Origin: Apium graveolens
Lineage: Eukaryota > Streptophyta > Magnoliopsida > Apiales > Apiaceae
Length of the DNA: 64,000 bases
NCBI RefSeq assembly: GCF_009905375.1
Contig: NC_133650.1
Span: 144,716,476-144,780,475 of the forward strand
Direction: 5' to 3'
Positions 22,863 through 36,267 of this stretch are shown one piece after another. How positions within the stretch are numbered: the stretch's first letter is position 1; every line of letters starts with the position of its first letter. A model generated the notes under the pieces. That model was not told where the DNA came from and searched no databases. It worked only from the letters and a program-made list of their open reading frames with translations. Both the position numbers and the translations under genes were made by a program.

Positions 22863-23865
22863 TGTAACAACCCAAATCCGGGGTCAAGATTTGGTGTCAC
22901 GAAACAATCTTTTCATAAAATAAAAGAATATTCAATTAACCCCTTTTTATCCGGATCGTTTACAGGTTATGGTATGAAACAAGAATCTAACCTTCTACAA
23001 CTTTCAACAACTAAAATACAAATATAAATACCTTTGAACTAATGCTCGTATCATATTCTTCTAACTTCTTCAACCTCTCGCAGCGGAGATTTCCCGAACT
23101 TCTGCTGTCTATCTAAGCTATTCATTTTTACCCTTATCTGTTTCTGGCAGAAATAAGAATTGATAAAGCAAGAGTGAGCCAAAAATGTCCAACAAGTATA
23201 TATTTTGAGTTTCAAACATTAATATCAAAGAAAACTTCCGGACAAAATCTCAAAACAATTTTAAACAATTCAATTTTGAATGAGTGGAGCGAATAAACAT
23301 TGGTTGTCACCAGCCTTTAACTATAAATTTAAAATCGACAAGCGATTCTCGATTCATCTCCTGAATCAGGGTTCTGTCCGGTTTTGGAATCATGAAAACC
23401 TTTCGAAAGAGAATGCCGTTAATGGCGATCAACGATAACTTAGACTGGACACTAGTATAACCTTCACACTCATACCTTGCTGATCAGTCAGGATATAGTG
23501 TAGATCTATATCTCAATATATAGATCCAGTCGGGTACCCAGGCAGTATGGCCCAAGGGTCCGGTCCATTCCCGGCCCATAGGATCCAGCTCATCACTGGC
23601 CCTTATATATATATATATATAATAATCATCCAGTCCGTAGAGTATTTTGATGTCAAATCATTTTGATTTTAACACATCCCAATTCAGGGTTCGCAAATAA
23701 CCCGGAAGAATGGGTATTTGCTCAGGAGAGCAATTGAATTACAGGAACAAGAATAAAAGAACATGCATAATATGAGTAATTGTAGTGAAATGTAAAACAT
23801 CTAACTATTCTGAACTTAGAATAGGAACGAAGAAACAATTGCAGTAATTTAAAAGAAAATCAGGA

Positions 23866-24002
23866 ATGCTTGCAGTATTTTAAAAGAAAAAAATCAGGAA
23901 TACTTGCAGTATTTAAAAAGAAAAATCAAGAATACTTGCAGTATTTAAAAAGAAAAATCAAGAATACTTGCAGTATTTAAAAAGAAAAATCAAGAATACT
24001 TG
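23866..24002. repeat. ~36-bp tandem repeat inside the solo LTR
   Basis: About four units built on AATACTTGCAGTATTTAAAA, with the first units more diverged. AATACTTGCAGTATT is a near-palindrome, so each unit can form a small hairpin. Confidence 0.8.
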
Positions 24003-25101
24003 CCTCAATAAGCTTTAGCCGCTATTGACTTTGGTACGACTTTGATCGTTTGGCTTTATCGTCAAACTACTATTCTATTCTGGATACGATCCCAACATTC
24101 AGACCCTTCAGTTGGAACTTCGTTGATCTCGACGTCTAATCTCTACATCGTTCCTAGTACGATGTCACATCTCGGGTCTTCCTTCTAAGACCTACAGGGT
24201 TAAAATACCCTAATTTAGATAATCGTCTCGCTCAACATAACATCCATATCACTTCTACCCATACGGTTTCATAACCCGACTCGTACTTACATGTATTATT
24301 TAAATACACATAACAGTTATGGCTTGCACCTTCAAAACTCGGTTTGGTATATAATTTTGAAAAATACGTATATTTGTCATTTTAAAAAATAGGGTAATCG
24401 ATTATTTACAAAATATCTTGTCACGTCACACAAATTGGTTTCATAAAGTTCAATTATATCTTCGTTTGACATTTCCGATAATTACAGGTTACATTTCCGT
24501 ATTTTTGGAATTAATTTTCCCAAAAATCGGGCAGCGTTTCCTCTATTTATCGGCCTGCCCGTCGTATCATTTCGACATCAAATCACAACCACAACACAAT
24601 CCACAATCCAATAAACAATCCCAACCACCGATACTGATTTAATCATTAATTATTGTTATTCATATTTTATTTTTCTTTTCGTTTCGAAATTAATGTTACA
24701 ACTAAGTTTATTTGATTAATAAATGTAGGACTCAGATAATAATCATCATCGTCCACCGTCGGCTCGCCGAGGCTCATCGCCGATGGAGGTAAAATTTTGC
24801 GGGTAACCGATTAATTTTCGGGTTTCCAACGCAAAATTCCACCTATTAATCGTTAATAATATTCGCACAAATTATTTTATTTCATGAATTTTTAATTAAA
24901 TCATTTCCCTGCAGAAAATAAAATAATTAAATCATTAAAATTTTCCAAAAACCGAAAATCGATTTGAATTGATCCGGACCAGGCAGCACAAGTCAGACAA
25001 CCAACACAGACAATCACGGGCTTACGCGCAGCAACACAGGGAGGTCGCCTCACCGGAAAACCGGCGGCAACCGCAGGAACCCAATCACAAACACCCGAAT
25101 A

Positions 25102-25200
25102 AACACACACGTATAACACACACACACAAACACACACACACACGATCGAACCCACACACACAGTCGTACGCACAGGTGCTTACACACACACACACGGCAC
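25102..25200. repeat. Interrupted (CA)n microsatellite
   Basis: CA/AC-rich stretch within the solo LTR. Open frames on either strand (Thr-His or Cys-Val repeats) are artefacts. Confidence 0.85.
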
Positions 25201-25711
25201 ATACATAAATTCGCACACAATCACCTGCCGTAAAACTGAAACGGCGGCGATAGGGCGGCGGCGAAAGTCGCCAGCAAACGGGGAAGAAAAAGAACGGCCA
25301 CAAGCTTACCGAAGAGGAAGCACACAGAACGAATTGGAAGGAAAAGAAAGGAGAAGAGCTGAATGCAATTCGACGAACAGGGAGACAGAAAGAGAGATTG
25401 AGAAAGATGAACAAAAAGGGCAAATAAAAATGGGTCGGTTTGCTGGGTTGTGAGAAGGAATGGGGGCAGGGGCTTTATTGTCCTTTGCCTCCTCTGAATT
25501 TTCTTTCCGGAACTTCAATAATATTGCATTTACGTTGATAAATTGTATAATAATTGGGAAACATAAAGTTTAACTATATAAAATAATTTTAAAAATTCTC
25601 GACATAATTAAAAAGTAGTAAAATAAAATTTTCATAAATTTTTGAAGAATTCTGAAATTAAATGCTCATTTTACAATTAAATGTAATCAGAAAATAATTT
25701 AAAAATAAATA

Positions 25712-26616
25712 ATTGATAAAATATTGATTTCCAAATTTTATAAATTTCTAAAAATAATAAATAAAATTATAAAATAACAAAAATAATTTTAGGAGCAATT
25801 TTAGCATTTATGAGAATAAATATTCAATAAAATCATTTTAAAACGAATTAAATTGATACAGCTCAATAATTAATTATAAAATTAACCTTTGCGTCCAACA
25901 ATTCACAAATAATTGATAATACAGCAACACATAACTGACTGAACCATGACATATTTTATTTATTTAATATTTCGATTATTATATTTACATATCGGATCCG
26001 AAAATAGGTTACTTAGCCACTAAGTAACTGAAAAGACGATACGATTTTAATACCAAATTTGGATAATTATCAACACAGAGCTTCCTATAAAATAATTTAT
26101 ACGAAAATAAGATAATAATGTCTTGTATTTTGAGAATATGGATTCTTATGGATATATAAAATGATTGACAAAATATTGATTTCCAAATTTTATAAATTTC
26201 TAAAAATAATAAATAAAATTATAAAATAACAAAAATAATTTTAGGAGCAATTTTAGCATTTATGAGAATAAATATTCAATAAAATCATTTTAAAATGAAT
26301 TAAATTGATACAGCTCAATAATTAATTATAAAATTAACCTTTGCGTCCAACAATTCACAAACAATTGATAACACAGCAACACATAACTGACTGAACCATC
26401 ACATATTTTATATATTTAATATTTCGATTATTATATTTACATATCGGATCCGAAAATAGGTTACTTAGCCACTAAGTAACTGAAAAGACGATACGATTTT
26501 AATACCAAATTTGGATAATTATCAACACAGAGCTTCCTATAAAATAATTTATACGAGAATAAGATAATAATGTCTTGTCTTTTGAGAATATGGATTCTTA
26601 TGGATATATAAAATGA
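25712..26616. repeat. 452-bp tandem duplication inside the solo LTR
   Basis: Two adjacent copies in exact register: position 25715 aligns with 26167, a period of 452 bp. Copies end in TATGGATATATAAAATGAT. They differ at only a few sites, so the duplication is fairly recent. It lies toward the U3 end and could duplicate promoter sequence. Confidence 0.9.
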
Positions 26617-27023
26617 TTTGCGTATCGAAAATTTCACACCGGGACTCATACAGGTCAAACCGTACCCCGGATCGAAAAAGTCAAAACACGGAAAATGTTC
26701 AGAATTATCAGATTAGGTTAGGAAGGAGTTTTCGGAAGAGTTTCGGGTTGTAAAAACGCAAAAACATTTGAAGTGGGACAATTTGTGATTCTAAAAATTA
26801 ATTTTATAATTAGGTAAAATAATCATTATTAATTGTATAAATCCTTATAAAATCATATGATAATCCAAAAATTACCAGAAAAATACCAAAATTATCTAGA
26901 TTGAATTCTGGATAATTGGAAATTAAAATATCTCACTTTTATCAGAAATAAACATCCAAATATTATTATCTATCATCAAATAATTCACCAAAATTCACAT
27001 AAAAATCACATAATAATTATTTA

Positions 27024-27650
27024 TTATGAAAAATAATTACATAATATTTCCCAGACGTTACATAAGATTATATCGAACTCCCCCAACTTGAAAAGTATCA
27101 AGTCGGCCGAAAATTTATGCCCCGAAATATCAATCTCACACTTAGGACAGAGTTGACTCACATGAATCTTCTCCTGATTCGCAATTACCACATTTACTAC
27201 CTCGTTCATAGCCATTTTATCACATTGAAGTTTATCAACAAAAGTTTCTGATATAAAAGATCTCGTCGCTCTAGAATCAATCAATATTTTAGCTTCGACA
27301 TTATTTAATAAAAGTGTATCTGCTATCACCTCAGAATTCTGAACATCGTCCTTCATTTTTAAATTGAATGTCCTTGATGTTGCTTGCAAAATGGTTGTAG
27401 GTGGTGGAGGTAATGCCAATACCTCAGCGGGCATGCTTGCACTTGTACTTGCCACGTTCATCAAAGCTTTGACTGGTCCGGTTGACTTGCACTCCCTAGC
27501 TATGTGTACAGTCTTTCCACACTTGTAGCATGTGACTCCCGGCTTCGGCATCTTACGCTCGTTAGCCAAGTGTCCCTTCTGGTTGCATCTATAGCATGTC
27601 ATGTTCAGCTTATTACACACTCCGAGGTGTTTTTTCCATAATGCTTGCAT
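27024..27650 (-). pseudogene. Gag nucleocapsid and N-terminal protease of the Tekay-like element
   Basis: Two CCHC zinc knuckles: CYRCNQKGHLANER, with the last Cys replaced by Arg, and CYKCGKTVHIAREC, intact. A proline linker follows, then the protease catalytic region ILIDSRATRSFISETF, where the family has DSGAT; Gly to Arg should abolish activity. Coding sequence stops where the solo LTR begins (EFDIIL). Two independent defects here show the element was probably dead before or soon after the solo LTR landed. Confidence 0.87.
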
Positions 27651-27742
27651 TTTGATCTCTGAAATCTATTTTCTCCAACTTGCCCTTGGTTTGCCTGGTT
27701 ATTCCCCTTTGATTCTTGTCTTTTATTCAAATTTCCCTTCTT

Positions 27743-28572
27743 CTAAAAATTTCCGCCTTTGTGGAATCCAATCCTTTTCACACTCCTGTCTTGTGAGCTT
27801 CCAGCTTCAGACTTTTCTCCATAAAATGGAACCTTCCTCTTCTTGTTATTCCTTTCCTTTCTTGACTGCATCCCATTACTCTCAATCAGAGCAGCTTTCT
27901 GTACTACTCCTGTATAAGTATCAAGCTCAAACATAGCCACTCTATCTCTGATCCAAGACTCTAACCCTTGTTGGAATCTCTTTGCTTTTTCCTCCTCACT
28001 GTTGGTATACTTTGTCACAAACCTTGACAGCTCTGTAAACTTCTTCTCATACTCTGGTATAGTCATACTCCCTTGCTTCAATTCAAGAAATTTAAGCTCC
28101 ATCTGTTTCTGCATGTACTTAGGGTAATACTTTCCAGAAATAACTTCTTAAACCTTTCCCAAGAAACTTGCTGATTTTCCTCCATAGCTTTCACTGAATC
28201 CCACCAATAAATGACTTCTCCCTTCAGGAAGTAAGTAGCATATGGTGTCTTCTGATCGTCCCCTAACTATACCAATTCAAAAGCTCTTTCCATTTCATTA
28301 ATCCATGTGTTAGCTATTATTGGGTCAGTGGTATCATGAAATGCAGGTGGATTCACATTCATAAAAGCCTTGAAAGTGACAACTTGTCGAGGTGGCACTG
28401 GTGGATCAGGTGGTTGGTGTGAATCCCGGTTATCTTGGTTTTCAAATTATTGTTGAAGAGTTCTTTGTTGTTGAGCTATATCATTTGTTTTCTGTTGTAA
28501 GTTTTCCAGTAATCGAAGAATATTAGGATCTGTGGTAGATGTGGTTGTTAGGTTCTTCTTTTTGGGTGGCAT
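27743..28572 (-). pseudogene. Gag of the Tekay-like element, N-terminal and capsid part
   Basis: The likely start is ATG at 28572-28570 (MPPKKKNLTTTST). A TAA after RTLQQ (near 28447) ends the first frame. Degenerate sequence with VTFKAFMNVNPPAFHDTTDP and WERFKKLFL follows in changing frames. A second open stretch (28114-27743) has MELKFLELKQGSMTIPEYEK, the retrotransposon-gag core, then a Lys/Arg-rich tail. Gag would form the particle. Confidence 0.82.
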
Positions 28573-29025
28573 AAAAGTTATATCAAAACAGGTATGGACA
28601 ATAAGAAAATTCGAGGGTAGGGTGTCACATGGCATTCTTGTTCACATATGAGGTCGGGTTTCAAATTAAACAATAAGGGTGATGCATATAAAGGTGTAAA
28701 AACAATTGAAAGCAAATAAAACGATAGTGCATAATAATTGAAATTTTAAGGTCAAGGTATATCAAGATTAGAATAAAGTCTGAATCTAGGAATAACATGC
28801 TTATTTAAAGGAAACAACAGGGAATTCTACAAAGTCCAATAATACAACAATATGAGAGGTAGATAATGGAAAGAACTAAGGATCCACTCCGTCAGAACGG
28901 GGTTTGGTAGTCTTATCCTCTCGAAGCATCTTCACAATACTCTGGAGCTCATCTGCAACCATCTAGATGATATACTGGCTGGTACGGTCTCGGTGTGATG
29001 GCATCTCATCAAGCTTAGCGTTGAC

Positions 29026-29242
29026 TTACTGAACCAAAGTCTCAAGTCTCACAGTCATCAGCTCCTTAGGCTTTCCTTCATAGTTTCGGCTGTCCGGATA
29101 CACGTTCTTCAATCGGTCTAATAGTCGGTCGTACTTTCCCTGAAGCATGTCGAACTCGCGCCTCAACTCAGCATACACAGAGAAAGCAATTGTGTCAGTC
29201 GGCCCAGAGGATGATGAGGAATGCGCCCTTTGCTGACAGACA

Positions 29243-29283
<41 letters not shown>

Positions 29284-29325
29284 AGGAGTATTAATGATAG
29301 ATCCACTTAACCTACTCTCTCGCAT
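29026..29325 (-). pseudogene. Pre-gag open frame of the Tekay-like element
   Basis: A short frame between the primer site and gag, including a (TA)n run (29249-29281) translated as Tyr-Ile repeats. The likely real part is SVYAELRREFDMLQGKYDRL...DRLKNVYPDS, a charged, possibly coiled segment. An extra ORF before gag also occurs in the chromovirus at 49298-50443. Function unknown; coding status doubtful. Confidence 0.35.
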
Positions 29326-29390
29326 AATATCCTATAACTTATACATATATCCTATAACCTATTTGGGCTGTCCAGGGACTCTAAACCGTA

Positions 29391-29402
29391 GCTCTGATAC
29401 CA
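29391..29402 (-). other. tRNA-iMet primer-binding site
   Basis: On the minus strand TGGTATCAGAGC lies a few bases after the 5' LTR end. It matches the complement of the initiator tRNA 3' end, the standard primer of plant chromoviruses, and fixes the LTR edge at 29408. Confidence 0.9.
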
Positions 29403-29407
29403 AAACC

Positions 29408-32400
29408 TGTCACACCCCGACTTAACAATATATATTATACAAATTATTATAATAGCTAACAAAAGAAAGTAAATACATCTGAATCCAAGATCTTACAGTT
29501 TAGGGTTTGGAACAGCCCAACACTATTAACTATTACAACCCGATTTTTAATATCGAGTCCTCACACAAACCGATCAGTTAATCTACCTGAGCTCGAACAT
29601 ACGCATCGGCATCACAAGTCTTACGCGCTGTCTGCTTGAATCTAACCATATCTGCTAGCTGTAATATTAGGGTGAAAGCAAGTAGTGAGCCAAATGCTCA
29701 ACAAGTGCTATACAAAATAATACACAGATCAATATAAAGGAATTAACAATGTGAAGGAAGAGCTAATAATAACAAGGGATAAACTTTTGGGTGATGGCAT
29801 CATTTATTTGTAATAAAACCATTCAAAACCATTTCTTTATCAAAAATCATTTTATGACGCTACGGATTACAGCCGGTGATCAACCGCGAAGTAATCCCGA
29901 ACCTCGCTGGGTTCTAGAACATTAATGGGATCCCTAGGCAACTTTTAAGCCTACAAATTAAGAGCGGAAAGGACTTGCGTCTCAGTCCAGATCCACTATC
30001 TAAAGAAAATTATTTGTCCCCCTTTGGGACTGAAAATCAAATTTTAACTTTTTATTTTATTAAAAACTGATGCCAAGTGACGGTTAATTTCTTAAACAGT
30101 AAGCATTTTTATCAAGGGTTCTAGATCAACTTTGAAGCACAGGGAATAGGTCCACTAAATTTTAAGGCCATGATGAACTAGACTATACTTTATCAAGAGA
30201 ATTGCAAGGTTTATATATACAAGGATTTTGACAAGGAGATTTAGCAAGGTTATCGGATAGTATGAAGGAACAAAGTCAAACTTGGTCCAAGGTAATGGTT
30301 CCAGATAAGACATAGGTATTAAAATATAAAGAAGGTGATCATTAATGGTTCCAGATAAGATTTAGGTATAAAAATATAGAGAAAGTGAGCATCAGCTCAA
30401 GGTACAACAGAGTATCATGCTTTAGGGTAAGGATAGGGTTATCAAATAATTATGAACAATCGTTAAGGAACAACTGACTTTGAGGTATCAAGACAAGGTT
30501 ACTGGGTATAACTTGCACATGGTTCAACATCATAATTACTTTTGTATACTAGCATGGTATGACTTTCGATTTACTTGCATAGCAATCTTCAAGTAAAGTT
30601 TAACTACTTGCAATAAATACTAGAGGGTTCATGTCATTTTCATATAATACAAAGATAGATTTGAAACCACTTGGTTCATGTATATCAAGGTGAATTAGAA
30701 TACTCGCATCATATATAAGAACTAGTTATCGCACACTTGCAGTGTAAACAAAAGATAGGTTGAATCACTTGCCTTGAGAAAGGCTTGACTTGACTGGCAG
30801 GTGGGAGCAACCGGAAGCTTTACTTAACTTTAATGGCAAGTTTACCCTCGTCTCGAGATCCTACACGATTAATAATAACCTCATTATAATATGTTCTCAC
30901 AAACTCAACCTATTTGCAAACCAAAATTAAACACAATGGCACTTAGGCCTATATACACACATATTTACAAACACCTTATAAGTATATTAATACACATAGC
31001 CACTTATGCTCATATACCATATTTAAATACAAAATACTATAACACATACTATATTGCATCACTAAGCTTAGATGATCTCACTCCACTTACCTAAGTCTCT
31101 TGGTCGCTAAACTAGATAAAACTCCAAATTTTGGCCTCCTAACTCGAAGTGCCTTTACTAAACCATCCAATTCCTATTGACCCTAACTTGGGCCTTTCAC
31201 TTTACTGGCTTTAAGCTACTTTCAACTATGGTGGTCAACCAAATCTTCACTCATAAGTGTTCTAAAACTATGTGATAAGTGAATGTGCTCATTATAGTAT
31301 ATTTCAGGATGACATCTATGATTTCTTGGGTGCTTATGACACTCTTACACTTCAAGTTTCCTCTAAAACTTCTACACTAGACTATTCTGATCATAAGTCA
31401 ACTCCCAAACTTAGTTTGGCTCAAAAACCTATCTTGGGCCTCCCTAGGCCTAAGCTTAAAGTCCACATTTCCCCTGTTTTCTGGGCAGAAAAGGGTTCTG
31501 ATTTGAATTATCTTATGACACATGATTCTAATTCAAATCCTATGAACTATGGCTGGAAAAACTCCTCTGACACTCCTTCTAACTAAGGCCCAATAGGGCC
31601 TAATGAGGGCCTACCTATGACATGGTCAAAACTTCCCATTTATAAGTTGTAACAAAGTTGTCCCCTGCTGGAAAGATTTTGTGTTTCCACTTGTGCACCT
31701 AACCAAACGACTTACAAACCTCTAACAAACACGTAAAACCTAATGTATATTCCTAATTCTAGCTTCTGGTGCCTTGGGCCTCAAAGTGCACAACAATGAC
31801 AAGGTCAAATCTCACTCTAAATCTCATGGTACCAAATTGATTTTCTGCAGAATCTAATGCTCTCCTTTCACCATGATTCTCACTTGACAAACTCAATCAT
31901 ACATTAACCAAAAACCCAAACCAAACCTCAACCAACAGGATCTACTAAACTAACTCTCATACACTCAATATTGTCTTAGTGGAGATCATCCTTACCTAAG
32001 GTGCAACATAGCAAAAACAAAAGTTAACACACTACACTAATTACAAGTCATCAAATTTTTGAAAACAACAACTTATATCCTTTATATATATATTCGAATT
32101 AGAATTACATATCAAGGAGCACAAATCCAAAATCAATATCTTAACTCAACTGAAATTAAAGCCTATTAACAATTATCAATCCAAATGATCAAGAACTTTC
32201 AAAAATCATGAGTTTATTCCATGCATGCATGCCTTCGAATTTTACTAGTCAAAATCATATGATTTCCATAATAAATTTTATCATAAAATCAACATGAAAG
32301 CCTAACATAGGCTATAACTAAATAATCACTTAGCATGAAAAGGGTTTTATCAAGTTTTTACTACAAAATTCATGATATTATCACAAAAACACACAAAAAT

Positions 32401-33408
32401 TGAACAAGGCAACAAAACACCATCCATTCGGCTCCTAACAAGTCATGGCCGGATGGATTAGGGTGAAAACAACATTTACATAAGTGTGACACACTCATGT
32501 CTAGCCATTCTCATCCCTATGATAATATAACTCATGGTGAAAACCTTAGATTCACAAGAATCAAAGGTGTTCACTTTGAGTTTAACAAAACACCACCATG
32601 CAAGGTCAAAACATAGGTTTTTCACTCTAAACTTTTTGGATTATGAAAGATCAAGATATAGGAAGTAATATTTACTTGAATGGAAGATAGATGCTTGAAT
32701 TAAAAATGAAGAAAAAGAGGGGGTGGGGCTTCAGCTATGGGAAGGCCGAGAGGGAGGAGCCGAGAAGGTGAGGGAGGAGAAAAGGGGAGGGTGAAGTGGT
32801 GGAGTGAAAATGAAGTGATCATTATACTTGTGCTTGTTTTTATGCTTTTGATTAGACTAAATGTGAGTGGAATTAGTAATTGACAAGAGTAACCTTCTAG
32901 CAAAAGTTGGGTAAATTTGCATGCAAGGACAAAGAGGTAATTTGGCTAGTAAAATGAGAGTTAGTGGGGTTGGAATTGTCTTTTTAGCCCTTTAAGTTGA
33001 ATTGGTGGGTATTTTCATATAAGGGTATTCATGTAAATTGCTAATTACTAAACAACTAATTTCCAAAGATTCACTTTTATAAAATAAAATAAAAATTCAA
33101 AAATTATAAAAATTGTACCATAAAATAACTTGGATTTTTAGAAATTTAATGAGATCAATTTTGTGATTTGTGAATGAAATAATTTTTAAAAGATAATTTT
33201 TCCATGGTAAAAAATACTCTTTATAAGTAAAATAAAAGAGCAATTAATAAAACATTCGCTTTGAAAAAAAATTCATATTTTAAATATAGCAATTTATAAT
33301 GCAGCAAATTCCATTCACACAAATGTAAAATCAATAAGTATATTTATAATCGACTCTAATATTATACGGAGTTCACAATTAATATTACACAAAATGTCAG
33401 TCGTAACA
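29408..33408 (-). repeat. 5' LTR of the Tekay-like element
   Basis: 4001 bp, pairing with 15991-19723. It includes 269 bp (30898-31166) absent from the partner. That segment has no duplicated flank or terminal repeats, so a deletion in the other LTR is more likely than an insertion here. The motif at 29678-29705 and the purine-rich block at 32705-32805 are shared with the partner. Confidence 0.92.
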
Positions 33409-36267
33409 ATTAACTTTAAAGTATTGTCTAAATTCATTGCTCTGTTAATGTTTTTAGTTTAGTGAAACAATACTTTACATAAGAGATTGTACTAAATGAT
33501 CTGCTACTGATTAAGTTTATTATCATAGTGATACTCCCTGATGGTTAAGGTCGATACTATATATAAAAATAGATTCTTTTATGCAGTGAGATTCCCCTGT
33601 TAATATATAATTGGATTATGTTGATTAAATATTAGTATATAATTATATATTCACCTAAATCATGATTTTTATAATCAGATCTTGTCAAACGTGTTAAAGT
33701 TGTTAATCTTGATTTAAACTTAGTTAAATTTATTTTATCCATTTCTTTTTCAAATGTTGGTACCTACTAATTAACATTCTATTGTATACTCACTTATAAA
33801 TTTGGATTTTTTTGCTTAAGCTGGATCCATCAATATATACTAATTAGATTCCCTGCAACTATAAGATTCCAATATTGGTAACTTATAGCATTGTAGTAAT
33901 AATTGGATTATATTAAAATAAAATTCCTTCATTAATTTAAATAACCTTATATATGTGGATTTTCTTAGCTAATTATCACGTCGTAAAGTAGTTTCGCACC
34001 ATACTGGACACTTTAGGATTCTATTATTATACTTTATAAAAAGGTTTTGATTTTTGTCATCATTTTCATTTTTTAACATATGTTCTGTTAATAATTATCT
34101 TATTCATATCTATAACATAAGGTACACTAATAAATAATACTACATTCGGCTATTATAACACAATTTTATTATGTTACGCAGCTGCATTAAAATCTTTCAT
34201 AATTGGATTATATTAAACTCATATTCTTTAAAAAAAGTTTAACTAATAAATTTGGATTTGCTTTGATTATAATCATGTCGTAAAGTATTGTCTCACTAAA
34301 CTATAAACATTATGATTCTCTTATGTATATATACAATTTATTAACTTTAAAGTATTGTCTAAGTTCTTTATTCTTCCAATATTTCTCATATGCAATACAT
34401 TTTTACAGTTCATTTTTTTACCTACCGATTTCCAACAATTGCGTCTAAACTAAAGTATGACTGTTAAAAGATTGTACTAAATGATCCCCTACTGATTAAG
34501 TTCGTTATCATAGTGATACACCCTGATGTTTAAGGTTAATATTATTATCTAAAATAGATTCCTTTATACAATGAGATTCCCCTATTAATATATAATTGGA
34601 TTCTGTTGATTCAAAATTGGTATATAATTACATATTCACCTAAACATCTGGATTCTCAAATTATCCATTACTAAATCATAATTGCTACAATCAGATCTGG
34701 TCAAACGTGTTAGAGTTGTTAATCTTGATTTGAACTTAGTTAAATTTATTTTATCCATTTATTTTTCAAACATTGGTACGTAATAATTAACATTCATATG
34801 TATACTCCGTATGAAGTTGAATTGTTTTACTTAAACTGGATCCATTGATATATATTAATTAGATTCCCTACAATTATAAGATTCCCATATTGTTAACTTA
34901 CAGTATTTTAGTAATAATTGCATTCTATTAAAATAAGATTCCTTTATTAATTTAAATAACTTTATATCTGTGGATTCGCTTAGCTAATTATCACGTCGTT
35001 AAGTAGACTCAAACCAAACTAGACACTTTAGGATTCTATAAATATACTTTATAAAAGGTTTTGAATCTTTTCATCGTTTTCATTTTTTGTCATATATTCT
35101 GTTAATAATTATCTTATTCATATCTATAACATAAGGTACACTAATAAATAAAATTACATCCGGTTATAACACAGTTCTATTATGTTACGCAGCTGCATTA
35201 AAAACTTTCATAATTGAATTCTATTAAACTCAGATTCTTTAAAAAAAGTTTAGTTAATTAATAAATTTTGATTTACTTTGATTATGATTATGTCGTAAAA
35301 TATTGTCTCACTAAACTATAAACATTATTATTCTCTTATGCATATATACACTTTATTAACTTTAAAGTATTTTCTAAATTCTTTGTTCTTCCAATATTTC
35401 TCTTATGCAATATACATTTTTATATTTCATTTTTTGTACCTCTCATTTCCAAAAATTACGTCTAAACTAAATTATGACTGCTAAAAGATTGTACAAAATG
35501 ATCCCCAACTGATTAAGTTCGTTATTATAGTGATACACTATGATGCTTAAGGTCAATACTATAAACTAAGATAGATTGCTTTATACAGTGAGATTCCCCT
35601 GTTCATATATATTTGGATTCGGTTGATTGAAAATTGATAAATAATTACATATTCACTTAAACATATGGATTCTCAAATTATCTATTACTAAATCATGATT
35701 ACGACAAATACATTTGGTCAAACTTGTTAATGTTATTAATCTTTATTTGAAATTAGTTAACTTTATGTTATCCATTTATTTTTCAAACGTTGGTAGGTAC
35801 TAATTAACATTCTACTCTATACTCACGTATAAATTTGGATTGTTTTATTTAAACTGGATCCATTGATATATATTACTTAGATTCCCTACAACTATATGAT
35901 TCCAACTTTGATAACTTACAACATTGTACTACTAATTGGATTCTATTAAGATAAGATTCCTATATTAATTTGAATAACCTAATATTTGTGGATTCGCTTA
36001 GATAATTATCACGTCGTAAAGTAGTTTCACACTAATCTAGACATTTTAGGATTCTATAAGTATATTTTATTAAATGTTTAGAATCTTGTCATCATTTTCT
36101 TTTTTTGTCATATTCATATCTATAACATAAGGTACATTAATAATAAATACTACATCTGGCTATTATAGCACAGTTTTATTATATTACTCAGGTGCATTAT
36201 AATCTTTTATAATTCTGCTAATAATTCTCTTATGCATGTATATATTTTTAAAGTTCATTTTTTGTAC
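33409..36267. repeat. Right part of the interrupted ~1-kb AT-rich tandem array
   Basis: Blocks recur at a period of about 1 kb. CTACTGATTAAGTT-type sites lie near 33508, 34492 and 35510; TCAAACGTGTTA-type sites near 33684, 34702 and 35720; GTCGTAAAGTATTGTCTCAC at 34277 and 35293. Removing the chromovirus puts the left blocks in the same register with shorter, more diverged units. Each unit includes a fragment like the exon at 36268-36360 (CC(T/G)...TTTCCAA.AATT, near 34425 and 35440). The array is therefore an amplified exon-plus-intron segment in decay. Confidence 0.8.

Larger units (their letters stand above)
22863..27062. mobile_element. Solo LTR (4.2 kb) nested in the chromovirus protease
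   Basis: Ends TGTAACAACCCAAATCCGGG...CCCAGACGTTACA with a 5-bp duplication TAAGA at 22858-22862 and 27063-27067. No gag or pol motif occurs inside. End sequences and the weaker GCAAG...TGAGC motif at 23168-23196 match chromovirus LTRs, so this is best read as an LTR left after unequal recombination. By analogy it points to the minus strand. Internal repeats are annotated separately. It must be younger than the host element. Confidence 0.85.
15991..33408 (-). mobile_element. Tekay-like chromovirus (Ty3-gypsy), 17.4 kb, with a nested solo LTR
   Basis: Both LTRs begin TGTCAC(G/A)CCCCGACTTAAC on the plus strand and end GTCGTAACA, with a 5-bp duplication ATTAA at 15986-15990 and 33409-33413. Coding order shows minus orientation: right LTR (5'), tRNA-iMet primer site, pre-gag ORF, gag, protease, RT, RNase H, integrase, chromodomain, polypurine tract, left LTR (3'). 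The integrase C-terminus and degenerate chromodomain (VKVLWRNPKVEESTWELE) fit the Tekay/Del group. A solo LTR at 22863-27062 splits protease. Over the first ~285 bp the LTRs differ at about nine sites, about 3%. Stops and frameshifts make it inactive. Confidence 0.92.

Noticed and set aside
24969..25423. Thr/His- and Cys/Val-rich frames
   Set aside because: Translations of the (CA)n microsatellite in the solo LTR.
29249..29281. Tyr-Ile repeat protein segment
   Set aside because: Translation of a (TA)n microsatellite.
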